DNA from: an uncultured Candidatus Saccharibacteria bacterium
GTDB taxonomy: Bacteria; Patescibacteriota; Saccharimonadia; Saccharimonadales; Saccharimonadaceae
Length of the DNA stretch: 55,669 nucleotides
Direction of reading: 5' to 3'
Assembly: GCA_938041555.1 (NCBI GenBank)
Contig: CALIAC010000016.1
Location: forward strand, 1 to 55,669
Shown: positions 43,267-50,100 of the stretch, in pieces
Layout of the letters: each line of letters starts with the position of its first letter
Position numbering within the stretch: position 1 is the stretch's first letter
Position numbers and translations under genes: made by a program
Notes under the pieces: generated by a model
Told to the model about the DNA's origin: nothing
What the model saw: the letters and a program-made list of their open reading frames with translations, nothing else
The model's database searches: none

Positions 43267-43342
43267 CGGGGTGTGGCGCAGTTGATAGCGCGCGCGGTTT
43301 GGGACCGCGAGGTCGCTGGTTTGAGTCCAGTCACCCCGACCA
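43267..43342 (+). tRNA. tRNA-Pro (anticodon UGG)
   Basis: Acceptor and T stem nearly identical to the copy 45 bases upstream; anticodon stem CGCGG / CCGCG with loop TTTGGGA; encoded CCA. The D loop is one base shorter and reads TTGATAG, so the second G of the usual GG pair is an A. Confidence 0.95.
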
Positions 43343-43361
43343 TATTTTGTGAGCAATCGTG

Positions 43362-43393
43362 ATCTGGCTTGTGCGGCCAGATTATTATTTTTG
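43362..43393 (+). terminator. terminator of tRNA-Pro pair
   Basis: ATCTGGC / GCCAGAT stem with a seven-base loop, followed by a T-rich tract. Confidence 0.65.
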
Positions 43394-43424
43394 ATAATAC
43401 TGCAGCGGTAAGAATAAAACTAGT

Positions 43425-44003
43425 TTACTTTTTTAGTGATTTTTCTCTTTGCAAGGCAAGAAAGCTTCCAGTAACAAATAAACAGACACTTATTGCAATG
43501 ACTACAAACGCAGCTTCTGTCCATGGTGCAAGAAACGACATATCCTCTCCTTGGTCGGCCGCATTGAGCTGGGTAACAAATGACCACATTGAGAAACCAG
43601 TCGAACCAAGGAATAACGCTCCGCTCACTACCATAAGCCAGTGACTGAATCGTGACGGTGCACCAACATAGACAAGCGAGAGAAATACAACGATCACACA
43701 AAGAGAGACGAAGACTAATGGAAAAAGGGGCCACAATACAACAAACGCAATTATAGCAATCCACCACGCTACCGCCTTACCCACTCCATGTCCACCAAGG
43801 AGTAATGCCCCTATATCGCGCAGGCGTAGCCGCCACCCCATTGCCAGCGCGGCACGCGCGATATGATTGCGCTCGGGTGGGGTTGCTGCAGCAAGGTCGG
43901 CGTGCCACTCACGTGTATAGTGCTCACGTTGGCTATACGGGACAAGTTTGATTGCTCGTGCTAGGGTGTGATTGGCTCTGTCTGGTTGTTTTTGGTGTGT
44001 CAT
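43425..44003 (-). CDS. membrane protein paired with a PadR regulator
   Basis: 192 residues. A hydrophilic N-terminus (YSQREHYTREWHADLAAA) of about 70 residues is followed by about four membrane spans (75-95, 95-115, 122-145, 165-185). The start ATG 44003 has AAAGGAG six bases upstream and lies 71 bases inside the regulator gene in another frame, so the pair is tightly coupled. PadR-controlled membrane proteins of this layout are common, and the function is unknown. Confidence 0.65.
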   Translation of the reverse strand: MTHQKQPDRANHTLARAIKLVPYSQREHYTREWHADLAAATPPERNHIARAALAMGWRLRLRDIGALLLGGHGVGKAVAWWIAIIAFVVLWPLFPLVFVSLCVIVVFLSLVYVGAPSRFSHWLMVVSGALFLGSTGFSMWSFVTQLNAADQGEDMSFLAPWTEAAFVVIAISVCLFVTGSFLALQREKSLKK

Positions 44004-44310
44004 ATCCTACTCCTTTCGAGCGTTGTTGCTTAGTAACTTTGGTACTGAGCTTGAGTTTTTGCTGTACCCAGACGCGGCCAGCTGGTGTGAGAACATAGAG
44101 CCGTCGCCTTGGGCCAGCCCTCCTGGAATCATCATCCCAACGCGACTGCACGAATCCTTCACGTTCGAGGCGGTCAAGGAGCGGATAGACTGTGCCAGTT
44201 GGCCGCTCAGCACGCCGTGATAACTGGAGCCCCCATACATCCTCTGTTGCACAATAGAGTTGGTAGAGAACATCCTTAGTGGCTGGTGTCAGGCGAAGGT
44301 ATATACTCAT
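43933..44310 (-). CDS. PadR family transcriptional regulator
   Basis: 125 residues from ATG 44310 (TAGAGT, seven bases upstream, is a possible leaderless -10). Winged helix with the PadR pattern: TPATKDVLYQLYCATEDVWGLQLSRRA, PTGTVYPLLDRLEREGFVQSRW, then RRLYVLTPAGRVW. The tail after about residue 90 is basic and probably unstructured, and overlaps the next gene. Likely autoregulates the pair. Confidence 0.85.
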   Translation of the reverse strand: MSIYLRLTPATKDVLYQLYCATEDVWGLQLSRRAERPTGTVYPLLDRLEREGFVQSRWDDDSRRAGPRRRLYVLTPAGRVWVQQKLKLSTKVTKQQRSKGVGYDTPKTTRQSQSHPSTSNQTCPV

Positions 44311-44455
44311 ATTTCTAACTCTACATGGATAGAGATACAATGTCAAGTGACAGAAAATATAACTATCAAACATCCTCTTTAGTTAGGGCGTAGCTCTGTT
44401 AATTAAAAAAACAGTGGTAAAATTGCACACCATAGCATCAGTTTGTGCTGTCGTG

Positions 44456-44461
44456 TATAAT
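44456..44461 (+). promoter_or_regulatory. -10 box for membrane protein gene
   Basis: TATAAT eleven bases before ATG 44473; no SD in between. Confidence 0.5.
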
Positions 44462-44472
44462 GACTAGTAATT

Positions 44473-45135
44473 ATGGTAGCGCAGTCTTCTCAGCCAGCGA
44501 AGTCGAAGGAGCAGCCCAAGCAGCCCAAGCAGCCACAGCCGCGGCGGTTTGCGCTTTTGGTGACGCATTTCTGCGCGTCGATGGGGTATCTCTTTTGTTT
44601 GCTGCTGTGGGTGTGGTGTGCAATGCAGCTACTCTACCCATACATCACGCGAGATAAGGCGCTTTGGGTCATACCGGAGCCGCACGACCAGCCAGAGATC
44701 ACGCTCCCGCAGGGTATACCCTCAGGGGCGGACTTGCCACAGCCAGTAGCGATTGCACTCGTAGCAATCATCACCATTGTTATGATTGGGTGCGGTCTCT
44801 ACATGCTGGTCATGTTGCCGCGCAATATTGCCAAAACAGGCGAACGCGTAGTAAAAAAGACAACGAAAGCAGTTGCGCCCCTGGCAACAAAAACCCACCA
44901 GCCAGTGAGCAAGAAGCAGCGCACCATCATCAACGCATGCATTGCGGCAGGTATTAAGGCGCTGGCTTGTGTGGTGCCGGTGATTGTCCTAATGATCTGG
45001 CCCGGTGCGGCACCATTGTCGCAGCATGTGGTACGGATCGTTGCAGTGTTCTGCGCTGGCATGGCATCCTTGAGCTTCTTGCTCCAGTATGCGCTAGCAC
45101 GGATGCTTGGTGTGCCTGATACGCTCCTCAAGTAA
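44473..45135 (+). CDS. membrane protein of unknown function
   Basis: 220 residues. Pro/Gln/Lys-rich cytoplasmic tail (1-25), about four membrane spans (28-55, 94-117, 155-178, 187-207), an extracytoplasmic loop of about 35 residues, and a basic cytoplasmic loop (about 118-150) rich in Lys/Thr/Ala. No motif recognised. Confidence 0.6.
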   Translation: MVAQSSQPAKSKEQPKQPKQPQPRRFALLVTHFCASMGYLFCLLLWVWCAMQLLYPYITRDKALWVIPEPHDQPEITLPQGIPSGADLPQPVAIALVAIITIVMIGCGLYMLVMLPRNIAKTGERVVKKTTKAVAPLATKTHQPVSKKQRTIINACIAAGIKALACVVPVIVLMIWPGAAPLSQHVVRIVAVFCAGMASLSFLLQYALARMLGVPDTLLK

Positions 45136-45156
45136 TTATTATATTCTTCTGACATA

Positions 45157-45187
45157 ACAATACCTCTGCCAAGAGCAGAGGTATTGT
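45157..45187. terminator. bidirectional terminator
   Basis: Perfect 13-base stem ACAATACCTCTGC / GCAGAGGTATTGT with a five-base loop between two convergent genes. It lacks a long T-run, so it may act as a barrier more than a classic rho-independent terminator. Confidence 0.7.
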
Positions 45188-45198
45188 AAGGATGAGTG

Positions 45199-45438
45199 CT
45201 ATCCTTGCGGCGGGAAGGGATCCTTCTTGGGCGGGACGGTATCGGCATCGCGATACTGGGCCGTACCGTCGGCGCGCTGGATTCTGAGCTCGCCACCACC
45301 GTGCTGGCGCATGTAGCGCCTGGTTTGGTCGATGACTTCCTCCTGGGTAGTGCCCACAAAGTGGACGCGGCCAGTGCCGTCGGCGACTGCTTGGTAGCCT
45401 TTGAGTTTGTTACCGCTAATCGTAAAATTTTGTGCCAT
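45199..45438 (-). CDS. DUF2188-like small protein
   Basis: 79 residues from ATG 45438 (GAGGAG upstream). Pattern of a DUF2188 domain: a first strand FTISGNKLKGYQAVADGTGRV, a helix TTQEEVIDQTRRYMRQHG, then GELRIQRADGTAQYRD, which is the typical ending of this family. Cytoplasmic; function unknown. Confidence 0.7.
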   Translation of the reverse strand: MAQNFTISGNKLKGYQAVADGTGRVHFVGTTQEEVIDQTRRYMRQHGGGELRIQRADGTAQYRDADTVPPKKDPFPPQG

Positions 45439-45746
45439 GGAGTACTCCTCGTGCGGCTTTAACGATATTGGTATGCAAGGTGCCAACCCTGCCTCCTTCT
45501 AGCCTAATACAAGATTGCTGATGAGGCAAATTGGTGCTGTAGGGAGTAATGAGTTGAAGTGTAGAAATAGTGATTTGATATATCACAGATGAGGTTGATG
45601 GTGATACACGAGTACTTTTGAGCTGGCAAAAGTATAGTGTATAGCGTTGGTGGCTTATAATTATGGATAAAATTGCTATGACATATATGCGATATAGCCA
45701 AAGTGTGCTATAAATATAAGCATAAGAGTATTTCGGAGGGGGAATA
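45439..45746. other. intergenic stretch before the LAXTG protein gene
   Basis: No gene seen. Near the right end TATAAA at about 45711-45716 and GGAGGGGG before ATG 45747 are the likely promoter and ribosome site. Confidence 0.4.
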
Positions 45747-47714
45747 ATGAAACGATGGGGATTAAGCGTCGTGCTGCTATGCGGTGCACTCTATGGGCTC
45801 GCGATAGCTCCGCCAGTACGGGCAAATACGTCGCTGTGTGGTACAAATGATCAGCTATTCAGAGCAGTGCGTCGGCCACTAGCGGCCGACGCAGCACCTG
45901 CAACACGCGCGATGGCATGGCTCAAACAGATGATGGAGCCTAAGCGTAATCAGGGTGATGGTAGTACCATCACACCAGCACAGGCCTATGGCTTTGACTA
46001 CCAAGCAAAGGTGAGCGGGCGATTTTCACTTGCACATTCACGACAAACCGAAAGTGCGACACCGCTCACGATTCCTCATGCTGCGCACGCTGCCGAAGGC
46101 TACCGCGGCACAGTGAAGGGAACGGCGCCAACGGGAGCAAATCCACGCGAAGTGCGGGCTTATCTCTACAGTGATGCTGAATATGAGCAGCCAGCTGCTA
46201 TACCCGCAGCAGTGCAGCCTGATGGTACATGGACGCTTGACCTCTCGCCTGTTAATCCGGCGTTTGCGGGGTCGTGGCACTTCCGGCTATACGACACAGT
46301 GACGGGGCAGCAAATTGGCGAGAGCTGGCCGCGACCTGTTACGTATAAGAATCTTGAGGTGCAGCTCTACGCGGTATCTGATAAAGAATACCTCCAAGCT
46401 ACGCAGCCAGCCCAGGCAGATAATACTTTTAGCTTTGATGCAGTAGGTAAGGGGCATAAATTAATTCGCCTCTATGATACAGCAACTAAAACTATCATTG
46501 CCGAGTATTTCAAGCCAGAGCTGGCGGGGCTCATTCGCTCGTATGAGTATGCACCGGGCCAAGACGGCTATGGTACACCGCGTGAGTCATACAGCTATGT
46601 GTATGATCAGTCGCTGGCGCTACTTGTGGCGATTGGTGCGGATGATCGAGCAATGGCGGATAAGCTCGTGCATGGCCTAAGCGCAATCCAAGTCAAGACG
46701 GGTGAGCAGAAGGGGGCGTTTCCGGCGAGTGCACACCAGCTTGATTATACAGGAATCCAGCAGCCGATTTATTATACTGGTGGCATTGCCTTTGTGCAGT
46801 ATGCGCTTATTCGCTATATGGAAAAGTATGGTGACCAACAAGGGGTGCGCCAGATGATCCTTGATACATTCCGTTGGCTTGAGACAATGAAGACGACGAC
46901 TGGCGATGCTGCCGGGTTATTCCGTGGCGGAGTACGGATTGATAATGGCGTCAAGAAGGATATTGCATGGCATGCTACTGAGCACAACACTGACATGTGG
47001 CATGTATACGAACGGGCAGCCCGCGTGCTAGGCGATAAGCAGTACGCTCAGAAGGCAGATGAACTTGCCAAAGTGACAGTAGCAAAACTATGGAATACAT
47101 CTGAAGGGCGGTTTAACCAAGGGTATAACGACAGTAGTAAGGCGCTCGATACAACAAGCTGGGGTGCGATTTTCCTCAATGCGATTGGTGAATACGACAA
47201 AGCTAAGCAAGCACTCGCTCATACTGCCATCTACAAAACAACCGATGGTGCGGCAAAAGGCTATACACCGTATTTGACAGGTAATTACGTGCCAACCGTA
47301 TGGTTTGAAGGGACGTATGGTGTAGCACAGGCGCATACTATCGCTGGGGACACGGCCACAGCACGGGCGATCTTGGCAGACACGTACCCAGCGCAGCGGC
47401 CCAATGGTGCATGGCAGTACGCGTCTAAGGCCGATCTGCTAAATGAACTAACTAATGCAAACTCAGTGGCATCGACAGCGTGGTATATGTTGGCGGCTAG
47501 CTACCCAGAAGCGATTTGGTCGGAGTGCCGCGCGGCACTGGCGACAAATCCACTCGATCCAAATAAACCCAACCAGCCTACCCAACCAGCCAAGCCAAGC
47601 CAATTCCACGGTCTCTTGGCTGACACTGGCATATCGCTCTGGCAATTTGTCCTTGCGACAGCGGTGTTGCTTGCTAGTGGGGTGCTACTGGCGCGCTACG
47701 TGCGACGCGCATAA
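45747..47714 (+). CDS. surface glycosidase-like protein with LAXTG sorting signal
   Basis: 655 residues. Signal peptide (1-26, ending PPVRA); about 100 residues unassigned; two Ig-like beta repeats (about 115-265: REVRAYLYSDAEY and LEVQLYAVSDKEY); then a helical (alpha/alpha)6-toroid-like region (275-595) with YSYVYDQSLALLVAIG, TGGIAFVQYALIRYME, HNTDMWHVYERAARVLGD and TVWFEGTYGVAQAH, which resembles six-hairpin glycosidases and cellobiose-phosphorylase-like enzymes. A Pro/Gln/Lys linker precedes the end signal LADTG, a hydrophobic helix and the basic tail RYVRRA: a textbook sortase substrate of the LAXTG type. It probably acts on glycans at the cell surface. Catalytic residues are not certain. 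Confidence 0.7.
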   Translation: MKRWGLSVVLLCGALYGLAIAPPVRANTSLCGTNDQLFRAVRRPLAADAAPATRAMAWLKQMMEPKRNQGDGSTITPAQAYGFDYQAKVSGRFSLAHSRQTESATPLTIPHAAHAAEGYRGTVKGTAPTGANPREVRAYLYSDAEYEQPAAIPAAVQPDGTWTLDLSPVNPAFAGSWHFRLYDTVTGQQIGESWPRPVTYKNLEVQLYAVSDKEYLQATQPAQADNTFSFDAVGKGHKLIRLYDTATKTIIAEYFKPELAGLIRSYEYAPGQDGYGTPRESYSYVYDQSLALLVAIGADDRAMADKLVHGLSAIQVKTGEQKGAFPASAHQLDYTGIQQPIYYTGGIAFVQYALIRYMEKYGDQQGVRQMILDTFRWLETMKTTTGDAAGLFRGGVRIDNGVKKDIAWHATEHNTDMWHVYERAARVLGDKQYAQKADELAKVTVAKLWNTSEGRFNQGYNDSSKALDTTSWGAIFLNAIGEYDKAKQALAHTAIYKTTDGAAKGYTPYLTGNYVPTVWFEGTYGVAQAHTIAGDTATARAILADTYPAQRPNGAWQYASKADLLNELTNANSVASTAWYMLAASYPEAIWSECRAALATNPLDPNKPNQPTQPAKPSQFHGLLADTGISLWQFVLATAVLLASGVLLARYVRRA

Positions 47715-47720
47715 CAGTCA

Positions 47721-48476
47721 CTACTTCAATCCCCGAAAAGTACTTGATTTGACGTTATCATGCATCGCGTTGTCTTGAAGGAGTTTCTTTATCGTCTTTA
47801 CATCGTCGGGCTGTCCTGCCACGAGATATTGAGCCTTGTTGCCATGTCTATCAATAGCTTGCTTGAAGCGTTCTTGGCTCTGGGAAAGGCTGGTATTGGT
47901 CTCATAAGTCATATTGGCTGTTTTGTTTGCTAGCTCTGAGAGTTCCTTGTCAAAGACCGTTACCCCCTTGTCTAGGTGATAGAGCATGATAGGACGTTTA
48001 CCGGCCCACTGCCTGACAATTGGTCGCATTGCTGAGATACCGACATCAGACGCGAAGCAAACCAGCGGCTCGTTACCGTCTGTAACCGACAAAGAGGATT
48101 CCAGCCAACTCATCTTGACCTGATTACCTGCTGGTAGGCTCGTCAAAGCTTTTTTATAAGGACTACCGCTATTGTGGGTTAGGATAATAATTTCATTATC
48201 CTCAGGACTAGAGGCGATACTCAGCCAACGACTTGTCTGTTCATCCTTATGATCATTCTTTTCACCACCAGATGCCGTACTCGGTAGCGTGATCTTGGCA
48301 TAAGAGCCCGCTTTCCATGTCATATTGTCAGGCTTTGCTAGGTGAATGACATGAAGGTCTCCGCTAGGGTTTTCGATAGATTTGACTGGTAACGTTTGGC
48401 CCCTCCCTAAGTAGGCGATGACACCCCAAGCGATGAGGCCTGTAGCCGCAAGAATAGCTATAACGATGATTACCAT
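47721..48476 (-). CDS. membrane-anchored ferredoxin reductase-like protein
   Basis: 251 residues from ATG 48476 (AAGGGG seven bases upstream, inside the end of the TetR gene); ATG 48494 is the alternative. One N-terminal membrane span (about 2-24) and an FNR-like fold: FAD-domain strand RWLSIASSPEDNEIIILTHN, GSPYKKALTSLPAGNQVKM, and a nucleotide-domain stretch LVCFASDVGISAMRPIVRQW, where the usual G-x-G-x-x-P loop is altered. Ends with a typical VAGQPDDVKTIKKLLQD. Likely a flavin oxidoreductase at the membrane, controlled by the adjacent TetR repressor. Confidence 0.65.
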   Translation of the reverse strand: MVIIVIAILAATGLIAWGVIAYLGRGQTLPVKSIENPSGDLHVIHLAKPDNMTWKAGSYAKITLPSTASGGEKNDHKDEQTSRWLSIASSPEDNEIIILTHNSGSPYKKALTSLPAGNQVKMSWLESSLSVTDGNEPLVCFASDVGISAMRPIVRQWAGKRPIMLYHLDKGVTVFDKELSELANKTANMTYETNTSLSQSQERFKQAIDRHGNKAQYLVAGQPDDVKTIKKLLQDNAMHDNVKSSTFRGLK

Positions 48477-48480
48477 TTTT

Positions 48481-49056
48481 TTACCCCTTTTCATTATGTA
48501 AAACACCCCTCGCAAAGGTAGTGGCAAGTACTTCTAGCGTCCTACCGATACCTGGAAAGTCGCCTTCCGTGATATGTATATCCATGTAGTAAAACAAATT
48601 ATAAACCTGTAAAATATTCTGAATCTTCTCCTCTGAATATCCTTCTGCCACCATACGATTAGTAAACGTTTCGACTAAAAACTGATGAAAGGTATTGGCG
48701 GATTTGCCCTTACCTGAAGAATAATAGCTGCGCAGCGTACGAGAAATGGCTGGATTATGCCATTCCGCAAGAATTTTATTGGACGAAACGAGGCTACGTG
48801 ACTGTTCAAAAATTTGCCTCACAAGTTTGACCAAATCTTGCTGCCAATCAATGTCATCCATCATCGCTTGGCGAACGCGGTCATTCTCTTCAACGTACAC
48901 ATCCAGAAAAATAGCTTCCTTGCCGTCGTAGTAGTTGTAAAAAGAACCAACTGCTACGCCAGCTTGTTTTGCAATTTCTGAGATCCCGGTCTCTTTATAT
49001 CCCTTTTTTGAGAAGACGTCATAGGCGGCTGTTTTTAATGCTTGCTTCTTGTCCAA
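48481..49056 (-). CDS. TetR family transcriptional repressor
   Basis: 191 residues from TTG 49056, which has AAGGAGG ten bases upstream; the ATG at 49110 lies inside the operator and is rejected. HTH: LKTAAYDVFSKKGYKETGISEIAKQAGVAVGSFYNYYDGKEAIF, followed by a helical ligand-binding domain. It precedes the reductase gene with a few-base spacing and should repress both through the palindrome at 49087-49112. Confidence 0.9.
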   Translation of the reverse strand: MDKKQALKTAAYDVFSKKGYKETGISEIAKQAGVAVGSFYNYYDGKEAIFLDVYVEENDRVRQAMMDDIDWQQDLVKLVRQIFEQSRSLVSSNKILAEWHNPAISRTLRSYYSSGKGKSANTFHQFLVETFTNRMVAEGYSEEKIQNILQVYNLFYYMDIHITEGDFPGIGRTLEVLATTFARGVLHNEKG

Positions 49057-49086
49057 TGCTCGTAACCTCCTTCGTTGGAATGCTCT

Positions 49087-49112
49087 GAATGAATAAATTT
49101 TTATATTCATTC
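49087..49112 (-). promoter_or_regulatory. TetR operator palindrome
   Basis: Perfect 9-base arms GAATGAATA / TATTCATTC around eight A/T bases. It lies immediately downstream of the -10 box and upstream of the TetR start, an ideal repressor site. Confidence 0.8.
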
Positions 49113-49114
49113 AT

Positions 49115-49144
49115 AGTATATGAAATCACTAAAAGGTATGTCAA
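49115..49144 (-). promoter_or_regulatory. promoter of the TetR-reductase operon
   Basis: On the minus strand TTGACA (49139-49144), 18-base spacer, TATACT (49115-49120). Confidence 0.8.
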
Positions 49145-49269
49145 TAGGGAGGTTTTCTTGATTATCTTTTGCTTGGTAGCTCGATTGATGAGCTTACCTC
49201 ATTAAGCGCCCTGTGGCCGAGATTGAGTGTGATTCAGCAAAGATCGACACCTGAACTAACGAGAGTGTG

Positions 49270-49899
49270 TCATTGGCTCTGTATTTTATCCACCAGTTTC
49301 GTCAGCTTCACGCCACCGTACATCCAGTGGTCGGCGCCGCGGTATGCGCCGGAGTTGTTGACTTCGCCGCGCTGGGTGTAGATTAGGCGGGTGAGAGCAG
49401 ACAGGCGCCAGGTTTTGCCGCCGTAGGAGACTTCGCGCGGGCCGGCGACAACGGCGGTGATAGCTGGGTCTTTGATGAAGCAGATGGTCGCGCCCTTTTC
49501 GATACCCTTTTTGTAAAAGCTAAAGCGTTGGTCTTGCTGGTGTGCGGTGGTAACGGCTTCGAACGAGTCGGCCTTGCTGGTGGATTGAGCTGGCTTGGGG
49601 TAAATTTGCGTGCCATCAAGGGCGAGCAGCAGCCGCTGGATAAGATATTCATCGAGCGCAAAGAACTCGCTCCGGCCAATGCGGTGCTTACTAAAGACTT
49701 CGTGCAGGAGCTGCTCCTTTTTGTGGTAATTATCTACCTCAACGGCGACCAGCCGCTGCAGCCCAGTGATATTAGAATAGCCGTTGGATTCGAGGTATTG
49801 CATACGCGCCTCGAAGCGGTCGGTGCTGGTCTTGCCAATCTTGACCAAGCCATCAATGGCACTGGTCATAACATAAATCACTCCGCGCGGCTCGGACAT
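49270..49899 (-). CDS. GIY-YIG (T5orf172) plus DUF4357 protein
   Basis: 209 residues. N-terminal GIY-YIG-like T5orf172 domain (GVIYVMTSAIDGLVKIGKTSTDRFEARMQYL, then ELLHEVF..HRIGRSEFF) and a C-terminal DUF4357-like region (ATICFIKDPAITAVVAGPREVSYGGKTWRLSALTR). Such proteins are often found beside restriction-modification genes, as here, 200 bases from the divergent hsdM. Possible nuclease; activity not proven. Confidence 0.8.
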   Translation of the reverse strand: MSEPRGVIYVMTSAIDGLVKIGKTSTDRFEARMQYLESNGYSNITGLQRLVAVEVDNYHKKEQLLHEVFSKHRIGRSEFFALDEYLIQRLLLALDGTQIYPKPAQSTSKADSFEAVTTAHQQDQRFSFYKKGIEKGATICFIKDPAITAVVAGPREVSYGGKTWRLSALTRLIYTQRGEVNNSGAYRGADHWMYGGVKLTKLVDKIQSQ

Positions 49900-49905
49900 G
49901 TTTTT

Positions 49906-49911
49906 ATTGTA
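49906..49911 (-). promoter_or_regulatory. -10 box of leaderless GIY-YIG promoter
   Basis: TACAAT on the minus strand, six bases before ATG 49899. Confidence 0.6.
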
Positions 49912-49987
49912 GCAGACTGTGGGGTGGGGGAACAGCCGATAACAATATGGCGTTCAAACTAACCTCGTTAATTAGGCTTGCTTGCAG

Positions 49988-49993
49988 TATAAT
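49988..49993 (+). promoter_or_regulatory. -10 box ahead of a 15-codon frame
   Basis: TATAAT seven bases before ATG 50001, the same leaderless spacing class as the real genes. Confidence 0.4.
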
Positions 49994-50000
49994 GAGGGGC

Positions 50001-50048
50001 ATGACAACAGGGGATAATCGTAAAGAACAAGAACGCAGCAAGCTGTAG
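50001..50048 (+). CDS. possible leaderless 15-residue ORF upstream of hsdM
   Basis: MTTGDNRKEQERSKL then TAG. It sits directly behind a TATAAT box and just ahead of the hsdM promoter. It could be a leader peptide, the stump of a lost gene, or chance. Confidence 0.25.
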   Translation: MTTGDNRKEQERSKL

Positions 50049-50067
50049 GACACCAAAGTTTTCGGTG

Positions 50068-50073
50068 TATAAT
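50068..50073 (+). promoter_or_regulatory. -10 box of the hsd/Kiwa-like operon
   Basis: TATAAT followed by a 27-base leader with AAAGGGG before ATG 50101. It is the only clear promoter before the five overlapping or abutting genes that follow. Confidence 0.6.
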
Positions 50074-50100
50074 ACGAACATATCACCAAAGGGGAAATGA

